Origin: CAUJIW01 sp963205175
GTDB lineage: Bacteria > Pseudomonadota > Alphaproteobacteria > Sphingomonadales > Sphingomonadaceae
Direction: 5' to 3' (one strand)
NCBI GenBank assembly: GCA_041060555.1
Contig: JBEUDS010000026.1
DNA: 46,069 nucleotides
Below the pieces are notes generated by a model. It saw nothing but the letters and a program-made list of their open reading frames with translations, ran no database searches and was not told the origin of the DNA. The position numbers and the translations under genes were made by a program. Positions 1 through 10,622 of this stretch are shown here, piece after piece (the first letter of the stretch is position 1; every line of letters begins with the position of its first letter).

Positions 1-127
1 TGCAAACTCCACCATAACGATGAACCCGGTGGCCACCAGCGACGCCGCATTCCGGGGTGGGGCATGCCCCACCCCGGAATACACCATCGCCTACACCGGA
101 AATTACACCACGAGCGCGGACGCTAAC
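1..127 (-). mobile_element. Left contig end: terminal part of an insertion sequence (inverted copy of 45943-46069)
   Basis: These 127 bp are identical to the reverse complement of the last 127 bp of the window, and identity stops sharply at 127/128. Read on the minus strand, the sequence starts GTTAGCGTCCGCGC and has two related boxes (GGTGTAATTTCCGG and GGTGTATTCCGG). A perfect 32-bp palindrome follows at 49-80, then ATG GTG GAG TTT GCA running off the contig. Repeated short terminal boxes ahead of an outward-reading frame resemble the left end of IS21-family elements, whose istA starts about 100 bp inside. The family assignment is inference. A contig that ends at both sides in one shared repeat is typical of an assembly broken at a multicopy element. 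Confidence 0.6.
49..80. repeat. Perfect 32-bp palindrome inside the IS end
   Basis: ATTCCGGGGTGGGGCA is followed directly by its own reverse complement, with no spacer. It lies between the IS tip and the putative transposase start. It could be an operator or a hairpin that blocks read-through from outside promoters. The right-hand copy is at 45990-46021. Confidence 0.9.
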
Positions 128-440
128 GGCACGACTGCTGAACCACTTCACCAGCCGTACCGTGCAGGACAAGCGGTGCGTCATTCACATTCCGGGCTGG
201 TATGGTGCGCGAGGCAAGCTGCTGGAAGAACTCAGCCGCATGGGGCGCCCTCCCTCTGCCGCGCAACTGCTCGGCCCCGAGACCGTCGCCTGGATCGCCC
301 AGCAGTTCTGGCAGAGCAACCTGAGTCTCGCCGCGCGCCTCGGCTTGCCGCTCGCGCAGTGTGGCTACCCGGTCGATCCGCCGGTGGCGCCGGTTGACCG
401 GCCACGTGCCGCGCCCTGGCACGCCTGGCTGGCGCGCTGA
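128..440 (+). CDS. Hypothetical protein, probably a 3' gene fragment cut by the IS end
   Basis: An open frame runs from the IS end through unique DNA to a stop at 440. The unique part encodes about 100 residues with ordinary codon use, including CVIHIPGWYGARGKLLEEL and FWQSNLSLAARLGLPL. No ATG with a ribosome site lies in the unique DNA; the first in-frame alternative is GTG at 162, without a Shine-Dalgarno. The simplest reading is the C-terminal end of a longer gene whose 5' part lies beyond the insertion. I do not recognise the family. A free-standing 93-aa protein from GTG 162 is the alternative. Confidence 0.4.
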
Positions 441-455
441 GCCTGGGGCGGGTGT

Positions 456-785
456 TCAGGCCTGCCGGCCGCGTGCGCGGGCGGACGCCGGGACGGGAAT
501 GGCGGGGGCGGCGGGTTCGATGCGCTGGCGCCGGGCCGGCGGTTCGCCGTCGCGCTCCTTCAGGCCCAGCATGACGCCGATGCCGGCTTGGGCGCTGCCG
601 AAGGTGATGGCGAACATCACGATCAGCATCACCAACGGAATGGCGCCGCCATTCATCACCAGTGTGCCGAGGCCGCCGGCATCGCTCCACAGCAGGAGCC
701 CGAGCAGCACCCAGCCGACGACGATGCCGCCCAGCACATGCCTGGCGAGAAAGCGCAGCAACGGTTCCTGATGAGGTTTCAGCAT
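456..785 (-). CDS. Small two-helix membrane protein, function unknown
   Basis: The 109-aa protein has two hydrophobic segments, about residues 15-34 (LGGIVVGWVLLGLLLW) and 45-70 (AIPLVMLIVMFAITFGSA), separated by a short polar stretch. The C-terminal tail is charged and rich in Arg, Ala and Pro, and probably cytoplasmic. The N-terminus MLKPHQEPLLRFLARH is basic and has no signal-peptide cleavage site. The gene is transcribed away from ettA with about 140 bp between the two starts. Small proteins of this layout are common in alphaproteobacteria without known function, so none is assigned. Confidence 0.7.
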   Translation of the reverse strand: MLKPHQEPLLRFLARHVLGGIVVGWVLLGLLLWSDAGGLGTLVMNGGAIPLVMLIVMFAITFGSAQAGIGVMLGLKERDGEPPARRQRIEPAAPAIPVPASARARGRQA

Positions 786-923
786 GGGGACAGCCTAAAC
801 CAGGCTGGCGGCCCTGGCCATGGGCCATTTGTCGCGCCCGGCCGCATGGCGGCGGTTGTGAAGTGGCGCCCCCTCGGCTATGCCCGGCACAACTTTCCAA
901 CGACCGGATGATCGGGCAGGCGT

Positions 924-2576
<1,653 letters not shown>

Positions 2577-2652
2577 TCGCCGGGGAAGGCGGCAGACTGG
2601 TTCGTTCCGTCACGAGCTGTCCCGGCAAGAGACGCGCGGCATCCCCGCAGGG

Positions 2653-2686
2653 AACGCCCTGTCCTGATTCGGGACAGGGCGTTTTG
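2653..2686 (+). terminator. Intrinsic terminator after ettA
   Basis: AACGCCCTGTCC pairs with GGACAGGGCGTT across a short loop and runs straight into TTTTGTTG. Confidence 0.8.
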
Positions 2687-2785
2687 TTGATGGTGCGAAC
2701 CAATCCGCGGCAATCCTGATCCGCTCGACTTGGCATGATCCCTGCTGTCTCCCCGGCCAAGGGTACGACACCAGGGAGAACAGCG

Positions 2786-3199
2786 ATGCCCCGCTCAGTG
2801 CATCTGCCGGCCGTTGAGGCCGATCATGACGGTATCGAACGCCTGTCCGCCTGCCTGGCGCAGGGCCGCCGGCGGTACCGGCATCTCAATCCCGTCGTCC
2901 GCCCGCCGGACGCCGTTTCCACGGTCGTGCCGTTTCCACGCGCCGGCCGTCTGGCGGCGTTGCGCGACTCCCCGTCAGGCCATGGCGCGCAGGAGACCGT
3001 GATGGAACGTCAGTGGCTGGACCTGCTGGAGCGGTTTTCGTGGGCGCATGAGGAAGCCCTCTATGTCCTGCGCAGCGAACGGCGTGATCTCGCCCGTTAC
3101 CACCTGCGGCCGCGCGGCGTGATCGAGACCAGCATCGTCTATCTCGATGAGTTCGTTGCCGCCCTGGCCCGCCATGCGGCGTCGAATGAGCAGGGTTGA
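2786..3199 (+). CDS. Hypothetical protein (137 aa)
   Basis: ATG at 2786 follows a GGGAGAA ribosome site, which makes it better than the in-frame ATG at 2735. The N-terminal half is low in complexity and rich in Arg and Pro. The C-terminal half, WLDLLERFSWAHEEALYVL onward, looks like two amphipathic helices. No signal peptide, membrane helix or known motif is visible. It converges with the hybrid kinase gene, 39 bp away. Good ribosome site and spacing support it; the function is unknown. Confidence 0.55.
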   Translation: MPRSVHLPAVEADHDGIERLSACLAQGRRRYRHLNPVVRPPDAVSTVVPFPRAGRLAALRDSPSGHGAQETVMERQWLDLLERFSWAHEEALYVLRSERRDLARYHLRPRGVIETSIVYLDEFVAALARHAASNEQG

Positions 3200-3238
3200 T
3201 CGGGGGGTGCGTTGATGCGCGTCGCCTGGGCGACGCAC

Positions 3239-5182
3239 TCACAGCATGATCGCCTTTAGCATCCGTTGGAGGTCGCTCTTGCGGAACGGTTTGGACAGCA
3301 GGTTGACGCCGGGTGCCAGCACGCCGCTTTCAATGATCGCGTTCTCGGCATAGCCGGAGACGAACAGCACCGGCAGGCCTGGGCGCAGGGCCTGGGCGCG
3401 CTCGGCCAGCGACGGTCCGTGCAGGCTGCCGGGCAGCATGACGTCGGTGAGCAGCAGCGCGATGTCGTGGTGCGCTTCGATCAGGGGAAGGGCGGTGTCG
3501 CCGGTCTCGGCGGTGATGACGTCGTAACCCAGGCTCTCGACCATGGCGGCGGTGAGCTTGAGTACATCCTGGTCGTCCTCGACCACCAGCACGAGCCGGG
3601 CGGCCCGTGGCGCGGCGAGGGCTTCTTTGGTGGTGTCGCCGGCCTCCGGGCCCGGTTTCCGGGCACTGGTGGTGCGCGGCAGGTAGATCTTGATGCTCGT
3701 GCCACGCCCGACCTCGCTGTAGAGCTTGATGTGCCCCTCGCTCTGCTTGACGAAGCCGTAGACCATGCTCAAGCCCAGCCCCGAGCCCCGTCCGACGGCC
3801 TTGGTGGTGAAGAAGGGTTCGAACACGCGGTTTGTCACCTCACTGCTCATGCCGCAGCCGGTATCCGACACCGCGATCATCACGTAGTCGCCGCTCATGA
3901 CCTCGGCATTGGCAACAGTGTAACTGTCGTCCAGCGTCACATTGGCGGTTTCGATGATGAGCTTGCCGCCCGCCGGCATGGCATCACGCGCGTTGACGGC
4001 CAGGTTAAGGATGGCGTTTTCCAGCTGGCCGGCGTCGACATGGGTTTCCCATAGAGAGGGGGACAGGGCGGTGATGATCTCGATCCGCTCGCCCAGCGTG
4101 CGGTGCAGCAGGTTGACGAAGGCGCTGATCAGCGTGTTCACGTTCACCAGCCGGGGCTGGAGGGTCTGGCGGCGGCCGAAGGCCAGCAGTCGCTGCGTCA
4201 GCTCCGAGCCGCGCAGCGCGGCGGTCAGGCAGGGCGCCAGGTGCCGGCGCAGCTGTTCCTCGCCCTCGGTGATGTCATGCAACAGGTCGAGGTGGCCGAC
4301 GATGACCGACAGCAGGTTGTTGAAGTCGTGCGCGATGCCACCGGTGAGCTGGCCGATCGCCTCCATCTTCTGGGCCTGACGCAGCTGCTCGCGCGCCTGT
4401 TCCGCCTCGTGGCGCTCGGTGCTATCGCGCAGGGTGCCGACGAAGGCATGGGTTTCCCCCAGCGGCACCTCGCCGACCGCCAGTTCGACGGGAAACACCG
4501 TGCCGTCCTTGCGCTGGCCCTTCACCTCGCGGCCGATGCCGATGATCTTGGCGTCGCGGGTGTCGTGGTAGTTGCGCAGATACTGGTCGTGTTCGCTGCG
4601 GAACGGGTCGGGCATCAGCATCGAGACGTTGCGGCCGATCACCTCCTCGGGGGTGTAGCCGAACATGCGCTGGGCGGACTGGTTGAAGAACTGGATTTCG
4701 CCGCGGCGGTTGATGGTCACCACGCCATCGACGACGACGTCGAGGATGGTGCTGATGAGGCCGCGCATGTGGGCCTCGCTCATCCGCAAAGTGTCTCCGG
4801 CCGCGACCTTGTCGGAAATGTCCCGGACCATGCGGCCGAAGCCTTGCCGACGCCCCATGGGTACCGTGATCACATGCGCCCAGAAGCAGGAGCCGTCCTT
4901 GCGGGCCTGGGTTTCCACCGCTTCGAAGTGACCGTCTGATTGTGCCGTCTGCAACTCCAGCAGCGGCTGCCCGTCGTGCCAGAGTTCCTCGGGGAACAGG
5001 GTGGAGAAGTGCTGGCCGATGATATCCGGCGAGGCGTAGCCGAACAGGTCGGCGGCATTGGCCGGCCAGCCGTCGATACGACCGTCGGGATCGAGGGAGA
5101 TCAGGCTGTAGTCCCTGATCCCGCCGAGGAATGACCGTAGCAACTGGCGCGGGCTGAGGGATCGCTCGACCTGGAAGTCCAT
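3239..5182 (-). CDS. Hybrid sensor histidine kinase with FixL-type heme PAS domain and C-terminal receiver
   Basis: The protein has 647 aa: PAS 1 (about 12-125), PAS 2 (about 140-255), HisKA with phospho-His H285 (GGIAHDFNNL), HATPase_c with N box NLAVNARDAMP (about 393-403) and G boxes DTGCGM and GSGLGLSM, then a receiver (about 528-645) with acidic pair EDD and phospho-Asp D580 (LLLTDVMLP). PAS 2 is close to the FixL heme domain: it keeps the proximal heme His (H198 in RSEHDQYL) and, exactly 20 residues on, the oxygen-sensing Arg (R218 in IIGIGR). This predicts a cytoplasmic O2- or redox-responsive kinase. No membrane helix is seen and no fixJ or output regulator adjoins it, so the partner is elsewhere. 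The start at 5182 is the only good ATG. Confidence 0.92.
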   Translation of the reverse strand: MDFQVERSLSPRQLLRSFLGGIRDYSLISLDPDGRIDGWPANAADLFGYASPDIIGQHFSTLFPEELWHDGQPLLELQTAQSDGHFEAVETQARKDGSCFWAHVITVPMGRRQGFGRMVRDISDKVAAGDTLRMSEAHMRGLISTILDVVVDGVVTINRRGEIQFFNQSAQRMFGYTPEEVIGRNVSMLMPDPFRSEHDQYLRNYHDTRDAKIIGIGREVKGQRKDGTVFPVELAVGEVPLGETHAFVGTLRDSTERHEAEQAREQLRQAQKMEAIGQLTGGIAHDFNNLLSVIVGHLDLLHDITEGEEQLRRHLAPCLTAALRGSELTQRLLAFGRRQTLQPRLVNVNTLISAFVNLLHRTLGERIEIITALSPSLWETHVDAGQLENAILNLAVNARDAMPAGGKLIIETANVTLDDSYTVANAEVMSGDYVMIAVSDTGCGMSSEVTNRVFEPFFTTKAVGRGSGLGLSMVYGFVKQSEGHIKLYSEVGRGTSIKIYLPRTTSARKPGPEAGDTTKEALAAPRAARLVLVVEDDQDVLKLTAAMVESLGYDVITAETGDTALPLIEAHHDIALLLTDVMLPGSLHGPSLAERAQALRPGLPVLFVSGYAENAIIESGVLAPGVNLLSKPFRKSDLQRMLKAIML

Positions 5183-5371
5183 TGCTGCGCCCTCATGATG
5201 ACACTTTGAAACTTCTCAATTCTACCTTGTGTTGCGGTGTGCCATCAAGAGTGGATGGAAATGGTCTTGTTTTGCGGTGACATTCGACCCTTGCCGCGGC
5301 CGCACTGGTGGTCCGAATCGCCCGGTCGGACGGCGCGGCAAGTTAGGATCGTGGAAGGACTCGGCAACGAT

Positions 5372-5926
5372 TCAGGGTTGAACGTCCGCGCGTTTCGTTC
5401 GGGCGGCGGCGAAGCCGGACAACTGTTCCCCCAACACCTGGTCGACCGGGCTGGCAAGCGCTTCCAGCATCGCGTCCGCCGGGCCGGCAACCCGATAGGA
5501 GAGGCTGACGCGCGTCTGGCCATTTTCCATCCGCCGGAACGTCACGGTGAGTACCCCTTGCACGGACAAGGACTGCAACGGGCCAATGCCACCGCTCAGG
5601 CGCAGGGTGTCACCGGCAATGGCCTGGATGACGCGGGCATGCTCGACGCTGTTGTTCCCCCAATGCTCGCAGAAGCAGCCGCCGGCGTGCGGCGCCAGTG
5701 TCAGGGCGCGGGCATTGCCGGAATAGGTGTGCGCCGGCGACCACCAGTCACCGATCCGGATAAAGGCCTCATAGGCGGCCAGTGGCGTATCCGGCACCAC
5801 GACCTCGTGGGTGGACAGGAAGCCCGACGCGGTGACCGCGCTGGCGGCGGCACGCGCGGGCGGCGTCGACGCCGCGGCGAAGGTGGTCAGGGCGATCGCG
5901 ATGGCCAGTGTGTGTGTGCGCGACAT
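5372..5926 (-). CDS. Exported SRPBCC/START-like ligand-binding protein
   Basis: ATG at 5926 follows a GGGGGA ribosome site, 12 bp after the phaC stop, so the two form an operon. The 184-aa product begins with a signal peptide (basic start, hydrophobic core AIAIALTTFAAA, Ala-rich cleavage region near residue 27). The mature part resembles SRPBCC polyketide-cyclase/START-like domains: an initial strand (STHEVVVPDTPLAAYEAF), a WWSPAHTYSG segment, and alternating strands ending in a long C-terminal helix. Such domains bind hydrophobic ligands. The ligand is unknown, and a role in PHA metabolism is suggested only by position. Confidence 0.75.
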   Translation of the reverse strand: MSRTHTLAIAIALTTFAAASTPPARAAASAVTASGFLSTHEVVVPDTPLAAYEAFIRIGDWWSPAHTYSGNARALTLAPHAGGCFCEHWGNNSVEHARVIQAIAGDTLRLSGGIGPLQSLSVQGVLTVTFRRMENGQTRVSLSYRVAGPADAMLEALASPVDQVLGEQLSGFAAARTKRADVQP

Positions 5927-5937
5927 CACGGGTCCCC

Positions 5938-7734
5938 CTACTTCGCCTTGACGTAGCTGCCCGGCGCGTCCTCGATCGGTGGGTACCCGGGATGACCGCC
6001 CGGCTGGCGCGCCGGCACCTGCTTGCCGGACTGTGGCGCCAGCCAGCCGATCCAGTCCGGCCACCAGGAGCCCGGATGCTCGGTGGCGCCGGCGATGAAC
6101 TCGTCCAGCGTCTCCGGCAGCTGGTCGTTGGTCCAGTGCTGGTACTTGCGCGCTGCCGGGGGATTGACGACGCCGGCGATATGGCCGGAGCCCGCCAGCA
6201 TGAAACGCATCGGGCCGGAGAACAGCCGGGTCATTTTGTACACCGAGCGGGGCGGGGCGATGTGGTCCTCGCGCCCGGCCTGGATGTAGGTCGGCGTCCT
6301 GACCTTGGTGAGATCGATCGGCGTGTCGCCCAGGGTGATGCCGCCAGGCTGGGCCAGCAGATTCTGGTGATATAGTTTTTCCAGATAGAACAGATGCATG
6401 GCGCGCGACATGCGTGTGGAGTCTGAATTCCAGTACAGCAGGTCGAAGGGGAAGGGATCGCGGCCCAGCAGGTAGTTGTTGACGACGTAGGACCAGATCA
6501 GGTCGTTCGAGCGCAGCAGGTTGAACGTCGTCGCCATGTAGCTGCTATCGAGGAAGCCGGTGTTGGCCGACAGCCGGTCCACCAGTTCAAGCTGGCCCTC
6601 GTCGACGAACACGCACAGGTCGCCGGCCTCGGTGAAGTCGACCTGGGCTGTGAAGAAGGTGGCGGTCTTGACCAGTTTCTGACGTCGCTTGGCGTGCAGG
6701 TGGGCCAGCGTCGCCGACAGCAGCGTGCCGGCCGAGCAATAGCCGATGACGTTGATGGATTTGACGTTGCAGATCTCGGCGACGACTTCCAGCGCCTTGA
6801 CCTCGCCGTCGAGCATGTAGTCCTCGAAGCTGGTGTCGCGGTAACTGGAGTCGGGGTTGATCCACGACACCATGAAGACCGTCAGCCCCTGGTCGAGCGC
6901 CCATTTGACGAAGCTCTTCTCCGGCCCGAGGTCAAGGATGTAGAACTTGTTGATCCATGGCGGGCAGATCAGCAGCGGTGTCTCGTAGGTCGTCTCGGTG
7001 GTCGGGCTGTACTGGATGAGCTGGAAGATGCGGTTCTCGAACACCACCTTGCCCGGCGTGACGGCAACGTTGCCGCCAACCGAGAAGGCTTTCTCGTCCG
7101 TCATGGAAATCCGGCCCTGCTCAATGTCTTGCAGCAGATTTTCCAGACCACGGATGAGGTTCTTGCCCTGCTCCTCCACCGTCACCTTCAAGGCCTGCGG
7201 GTTGGTCAGCAGGAAGTTGGTCGGCGCCATCGCGTCGATGAACTGGCGGGTGTAGAACTCGGCCTTCGCCTTGGTCCTGGCGTCCAGGCCCTCGACGCTG
7301 GCCACCGTCTCGAACAGGAAATTGGCCGCCAGCAAGTAACTCTGGCGGATGAAGTCGAACACCGCGTGTTCCTGCCACTCCTTGGCGGAGAAGCGCTTGT
7401 CGCCGGGGCGACTGGCCACGACCGGGGCCGCCTCGTCGCCGCGCAGGGAGGTGGCGAAGGCCTGCCAGAGCTGGACACTGTTCTGCCAGAACTGGGCCTG
7501 TGCCTCGGCCAGCTTGTCGGGATTTTTCATCAGGTTGGTCGTCAACTGCGTCCAGGTTGGCAGCAGGCCGAGCGGGTCGGCGGGCAGGTCGCTGCTGGCC
7601 TTCGCGTTCTTCAGCCAGAACTCGGCGATGAGCTGCTGGGCGCGGCCGGTGAGGCGGGTCCATTGCTGGAACCGGGCGTGCAGGTCGGTGTCCGTGCCGT
7701 CATCGCCCGGTGGCAGGGTTTGCGTCGTCGTCAT
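5938..7734 (-). CDS. phaC: Class I poly(3-hydroxyalkanoate) synthase PhaC
   Basis: The 598-aa protein has the length and layout of class I PHA synthases: a variable N-terminal helical part (about 1-220) and an alpha/beta-hydrolase catalytic domain. The lipase-like box GYCSAG carries the nucleophile Cys (C333); the other triad residues are D490 (AGREDH) and H518 (GSGHIAG). It polymerises (R)-3-hydroxyacyl-CoA into storage granules. ATG at 7734 with upstream GAGGGGAC is preferred to the longer frame at 7773. No phaA, phaB, phaR or phasin gene adjoins it. It is divergent from the aminotransferase gene across about 200 bp. Confidence 0.96.
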   Translation of the reverse strand: MTTTQTLPPGDDGTDTDLHARFQQWTRLTGRAQQLIAEFWLKNAKASSDLPADPLGLLPTWTQLTTNLMKNPDKLAEAQAQFWQNSVQLWQAFATSLRGDEAAPVVASRPGDKRFSAKEWQEHAVFDFIRQSYLLAANFLFETVASVEGLDARTKAKAEFYTRQFIDAMAPTNFLLTNPQALKVTVEEQGKNLIRGLENLLQDIEQGRISMTDEKAFSVGGNVAVTPGKVVFENRIFQLIQYSPTTETTYETPLLICPPWINKFYILDLGPEKSFVKWALDQGLTVFMVSWINPDSSYRDTSFEDYMLDGEVKALEVVAEICNVKSINVIGYCSAGTLLSATLAHLHAKRRQKLVKTATFFTAQVDFTEAGDLCVFVDEGQLELVDRLSANTGFLDSSYMATTFNLLRSNDLIWSYVVNNYLLGRDPFPFDLLYWNSDSTRMSRAMHLFYLEKLYHQNLLAQPGGITLGDTPIDLTKVRTPTYIQAGREDHIAPPRSVYKMTRLFSGPMRFMLAGSGHIAGVVNPPAARKYQHWTNDQLPETLDEFIAGATEHPGSWWPDWIGWLAPQSGKQVPARQPGGHPGYPPIEDAPGSYVKAK

Positions 7735-7936
7735 GTCCCCTCCGCGTCTCCCATCATGCGTCCGCCGACGCATCCGGCTGCCTGTCCCGCCACCGCCCCG
7801 GCGCGGCGTTTCGCGCTCGCCTTCAACGGGGGCAGGGACTATAAGGCCGTTGCCGCCAGCCTAGCCGACATCTCCGGCCGGGGGGAAGGCACAAACCCGA
7901 TAGTTCGCAAAAGGTTCAAACCAGAAGGTTCAAACG

Positions 7937-9154
7937 ATGAACGATGATTTCTACCGCGTGAAGCGCCTGCCTCCCTACGTGTTCGCTGAAGTGAACGCGA
8001 TGAAGGCAGCCGCCCGAGCTCGCGGGGAAGACATCATCGATCTCGGCATGGGCAATCCGGACAGCCCGCCACCCGCGCATGTGATTGAAAAGCTCGCGGA
8101 AGTGGCGCGCAAGCCGGACGCGCACGGCTATTCGGCCTCCAAGGGTCTCAAGGGCCTGCGCAAGGCCCAGGCGGCCTATTACGAGCGCCGGTTCGGCGTC
8201 GAGCTCGACCCGGAGTCCGAGGTCATCGTCACGCTGGGCTCGAAGGAGGGCCTGGCCAACCTCGCCCAGGCGATCACCGCGCCGGGCGACGTCATCCTGG
8301 CGCCCAACCCCAGCTACCCGATCCACACCTTCGGCTTCATCATCGCCGGCGCCGCCATCCGCCATGTGCCGGCCAAGCCGGGGCCGGACTTCATGGCGAG
8401 TCTGGAGCGCGCCGTGCACTACAGCGTGCCCAAGCCCACCGCGCTGGTGATCGGCTATCCGTCCAACCCGACGGCGGAGGTGGTCGACCTCGACTTCTAC
8501 GCCCAGGTGGTGGATTTCTGCCGCAAGCACGAAATCTGGGTGCTCTCCGACCTGGCCTATGCCGAGATCTACTTCGACGACGACAAGCCGTCGCCGTCGA
8601 TCCTGCAGATTCCCGGCGCCAGGGACATCGCGGTCGAGTTCACCTCGATGTCCAAGACCTATTCGATGGCCGGCTGGCGCGTCGGCTTCGCGGTCGGCAA
8701 CAAGCAGCTGATCGGCGCGCTGACGCGGGTGAAGTCCTACCTCGACTACGGCGCCTTCACGCCGATCCAGGCGGCGGCGGTGGCGGCGCTCAACGGCCCG
8801 CAGGACTGCATCGAGGAGGCCCGCAAGCTCTACAAGGCCCGCCGCGACGTGCTGGTGGACAGCTTCGGCCGCGCCGGCTGGGACATCCCGCCGCCGGCCG
8901 CCTCGATGTTCGCGTGGGCGCCGATCCCCCCGGCCTTCCGGGAAATGGGGTCGATGGAGTTCGCCAAGCAGCTGCTGGTCAACGCCCAGGTGGCGGTGGC
9001 GCCCGGCGCCGGCTTCGGCGAGATGGGCGAAGGCTATGTCCGGATCGCGCTGGTCGAGAACGAGCAGCGCCTGCGTCAGGCCGCCCGCAACATCAAGCGC
9101 TACTTCCAGTCGCTGGGCATCAATTCCGCCGGCGCCCGCTCGGCCGCCGAGTAG
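7937..9154 (+). CDS. Class I/II PLP aminotransferase (AlaC / LL-DAP aminotransferase-like)
   Basis: The 405-aa fold-type I aminotransferase has the PLP Schiff-base Lys at K240 (SMSKTYSMAGWR), YPSNPT near 174-179, D205 for the pyridine nitrogen and R248. The sequence resembles the AlaC group (glutamate-pyruvate aminotransferase), often annotated as LL-diaminopimelate aminotransferase; substrate choice cannot be read from the sequence. It lies directly upstream of hom, a frequent arrangement in alphaproteobacteria, so a role in alanine or aspartate-family amino acid supply fits. AGAAGG eight bases before the ATG supports the start. The direct repeat AAGGTTCAAAC occurs twice just upstream. Confidence 0.9.
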   Translation: MNDDFYRVKRLPPYVFAEVNAMKAAARARGEDIIDLGMGNPDSPPPAHVIEKLAEVARKPDAHGYSASKGLKGLRKAQAAYYERRFGVELDPESEVIVTLGSKEGLANLAQAITAPGDVILAPNPSYPIHTFGFIIAGAAIRHVPAKPGPDFMASLERAVHYSVPKPTALVIGYPSNPTAEVVDLDFYAQVVDFCRKHEIWVLSDLAYAEIYFDDDKPSPSILQIPGARDIAVEFTSMSKTYSMAGWRVGFAVGNKQLIGALTRVKSYLDYGAFTPIQAAAVAALNGPQDCIEEARKLYKARRDVLVDSFGRAGWDIPPPAASMFAWAPIPPAFREMGSMEFAKQLLVNAQVAVAPGAGFGEMGEGYVRIALVENEQRLRQAARNIKRYFQSLGINSAGARSAAE

Positions 9155-9192
9155 TCCGGTTCAGCCCGATCCGCCGTTCGGCCGGCCCGCGT

Positions 9193-9230
9193 ACCCCGCG
9201 GCCGGCCGGCGGCGCCTCCCGCCGCGGGGT
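9193..9230 (+). repeat. GC-rich inverted repeat between the aminotransferase gene and hom
   Basis: ACCCCGCGGC pairs with GCCGCGGGGT across an 18-nt GC-rich loop. Only a weak T stretch follows, so it may be a pause or processing site rather than a full terminator. Confidence 0.4.
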
Positions 9231-9310
9231 TGTCGCGGCCGCCCGGTTGTTCGACTGGCCGCTAGCCAAAAGCATCTCAAGCCGCTAGGACCATCCGCTT
9301 GAGAGATGGA

Positions 9311-10612
9311 ATGAACATGTCTGAAAAACCACTGCGCGTTGGTCTGGCGGGTCTTGGCACCGTGGGTGCCGGCGTCGTCAAGCTGCTGGACGAGAATGCC
9401 GAACTGGTGCAGCGCCGGGCCAGCCGGCCGATCGTCATCACGGCGGTGTCGGCGCGGGACCGCTCGCGTGATCGTGGCATCGACCTTGGCCGCTTCGCCT
9501 GGGAGGACAACGCCCCCGATCTCGCCGCACGCGACGACGTCGATGCGGTGGTGGAGCTGATCGGCGGTTCCGACGGCCCGGCGCTGGCGACGGCGCGGGC
9601 GACCTTCAATGCCGGCAAGGGGCTGGTCACCGCCAACAAGGCGATGCTGGCCCACCACGGGCTTGATCTGTCGGCGCTGGCCGAGAAGTCGGGCTCGGCG
9701 CTCAAGTTCGAGGCGGCGGTGGCTGGCGGCATCCCGGTGATCAAGGGGCTGCGCGAGGGCCTGGCCGCCAACCGGGTGGACGCGGTCTATGGCATCCTCA
9801 ACGGCACCTGCAACTTCATTCTCTCGGCGATGGAGCAGGACGGCAAGCCGTTCGCCGAGGTGCTGGCGGAGGCCCAGGCGCTGGGCTACGCCGAGGCGGA
9901 CCCCACTTTCGACATCGACGGCATCGACGCCGCCCACAAGCTGTCGATCCTCTCGGCACTGGCGTTCGGCACCCGGCTCAATTTCCCGGCGGTGTCGATT
10001 GCCGGCATCCGCAACGTCTCGCCCACCGACATCGACTATGCCCGGGCGCTGGGCTACCGCATCCGCCTGATCGGGCTGGCCAAGATGGAAGCCGGCGGCC
10101 TGTTTCAGCGGGTCCACCCGTGCCTGGTGCCGCTCAACCATCCGCTGGCGCACGTGACCAGCTCGCTCAACGCCGTGGTGGCGGAAGGCAATTACGTCGG
10201 CCGCCTGCTGTTCCAGGGCCGCGGTGCCGGCGAGGGGCCGACCGCCTCGGCCGTGGTCGCCGATCTGGTGGACGTGGCGCGTGGCGAGTGGGGCGCGCCG
10301 TTCGCGATGCCTGCCGCCAGCCTGACCGACGCGCCGCCGGCCGACCCGGCCCAGCATGTCGGCCGCTATTACATCCGGCTGACCGTCGTGGATCGCCCCG
10401 GCGTGCTCGCCGACGTGACGGCGGTGCTGCGTGACTATGAGGTCTCGGTGGAAAGCGTGATCCAGCGCGGGGGCGCGCCCGATGGCGCGGTGTATTTCGT
10501 GCTGACCACGCACGCCGGGCCGCAACGGGCCGTAACCGATGCACTGGACCGCCTCGCCGCGCTGGACAGCGTGACGACGCCGCCGGTGATGATGCACATT
10601 CTTGATCTGTAA
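9311..10612 (+). CDS. hom: Homoserine dehydrogenase
   Basis: The 433-aa NAD(P)-dependent enzyme converts aspartate semialdehyde to homoserine for threonine and methionine synthesis. The N-terminal Rossmann motif is GLAGLGTVGAGV. Later come VTANKAMLAHHG, the catalytic region GGIPVIKGLREG, NGTCNFIL and the signature segment YAEADPTFDIDGIDAAHK. A C-terminal ACT domain (about 350-430) suggests feedback control by an amino acid, typically threonine. The start is ATG at 9311, after GAGAG; ATG at 9317 is also possible. glpX begins 10 bp after the stop, so hom, glpX and recJ are co-transcribed. Confidence 0.96.
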   Translation: MNMSEKPLRVGLAGLGTVGAGVVKLLDENAELVQRRASRPIVITAVSARDRSRDRGIDLGRFAWEDNAPDLAARDDVDAVVELIGGSDGPALATARATFNAGKGLVTANKAMLAHHGLDLSALAEKSGSALKFEAAVAGGIPVIKGLREGLAANRVDAVYGILNGTCNFILSAMEQDGKPFAEVLAEAQALGYAEADPTFDIDGIDAAHKLSILSALAFGTRLNFPAVSIAGIRNVSPTDIDYARALGYRIRLIGLAKMEAGGLFQRVHPCLVPLNHPLAHVTSSLNAVVAEGNYVGRLLFQGRGAGEGPTASAVVADLVDVARGEWGAPFAMPAASLTDAPPADPAQHVGRYYIRLTVVDRPGVLADVTAVLRDYEVSVESVIQRGGAPDGAVYFVLTTHAGPQRAVTDALDRLAALDSVTTPPVMMHILDL

Positions 10613-10622
10613 GGGCAGACAC

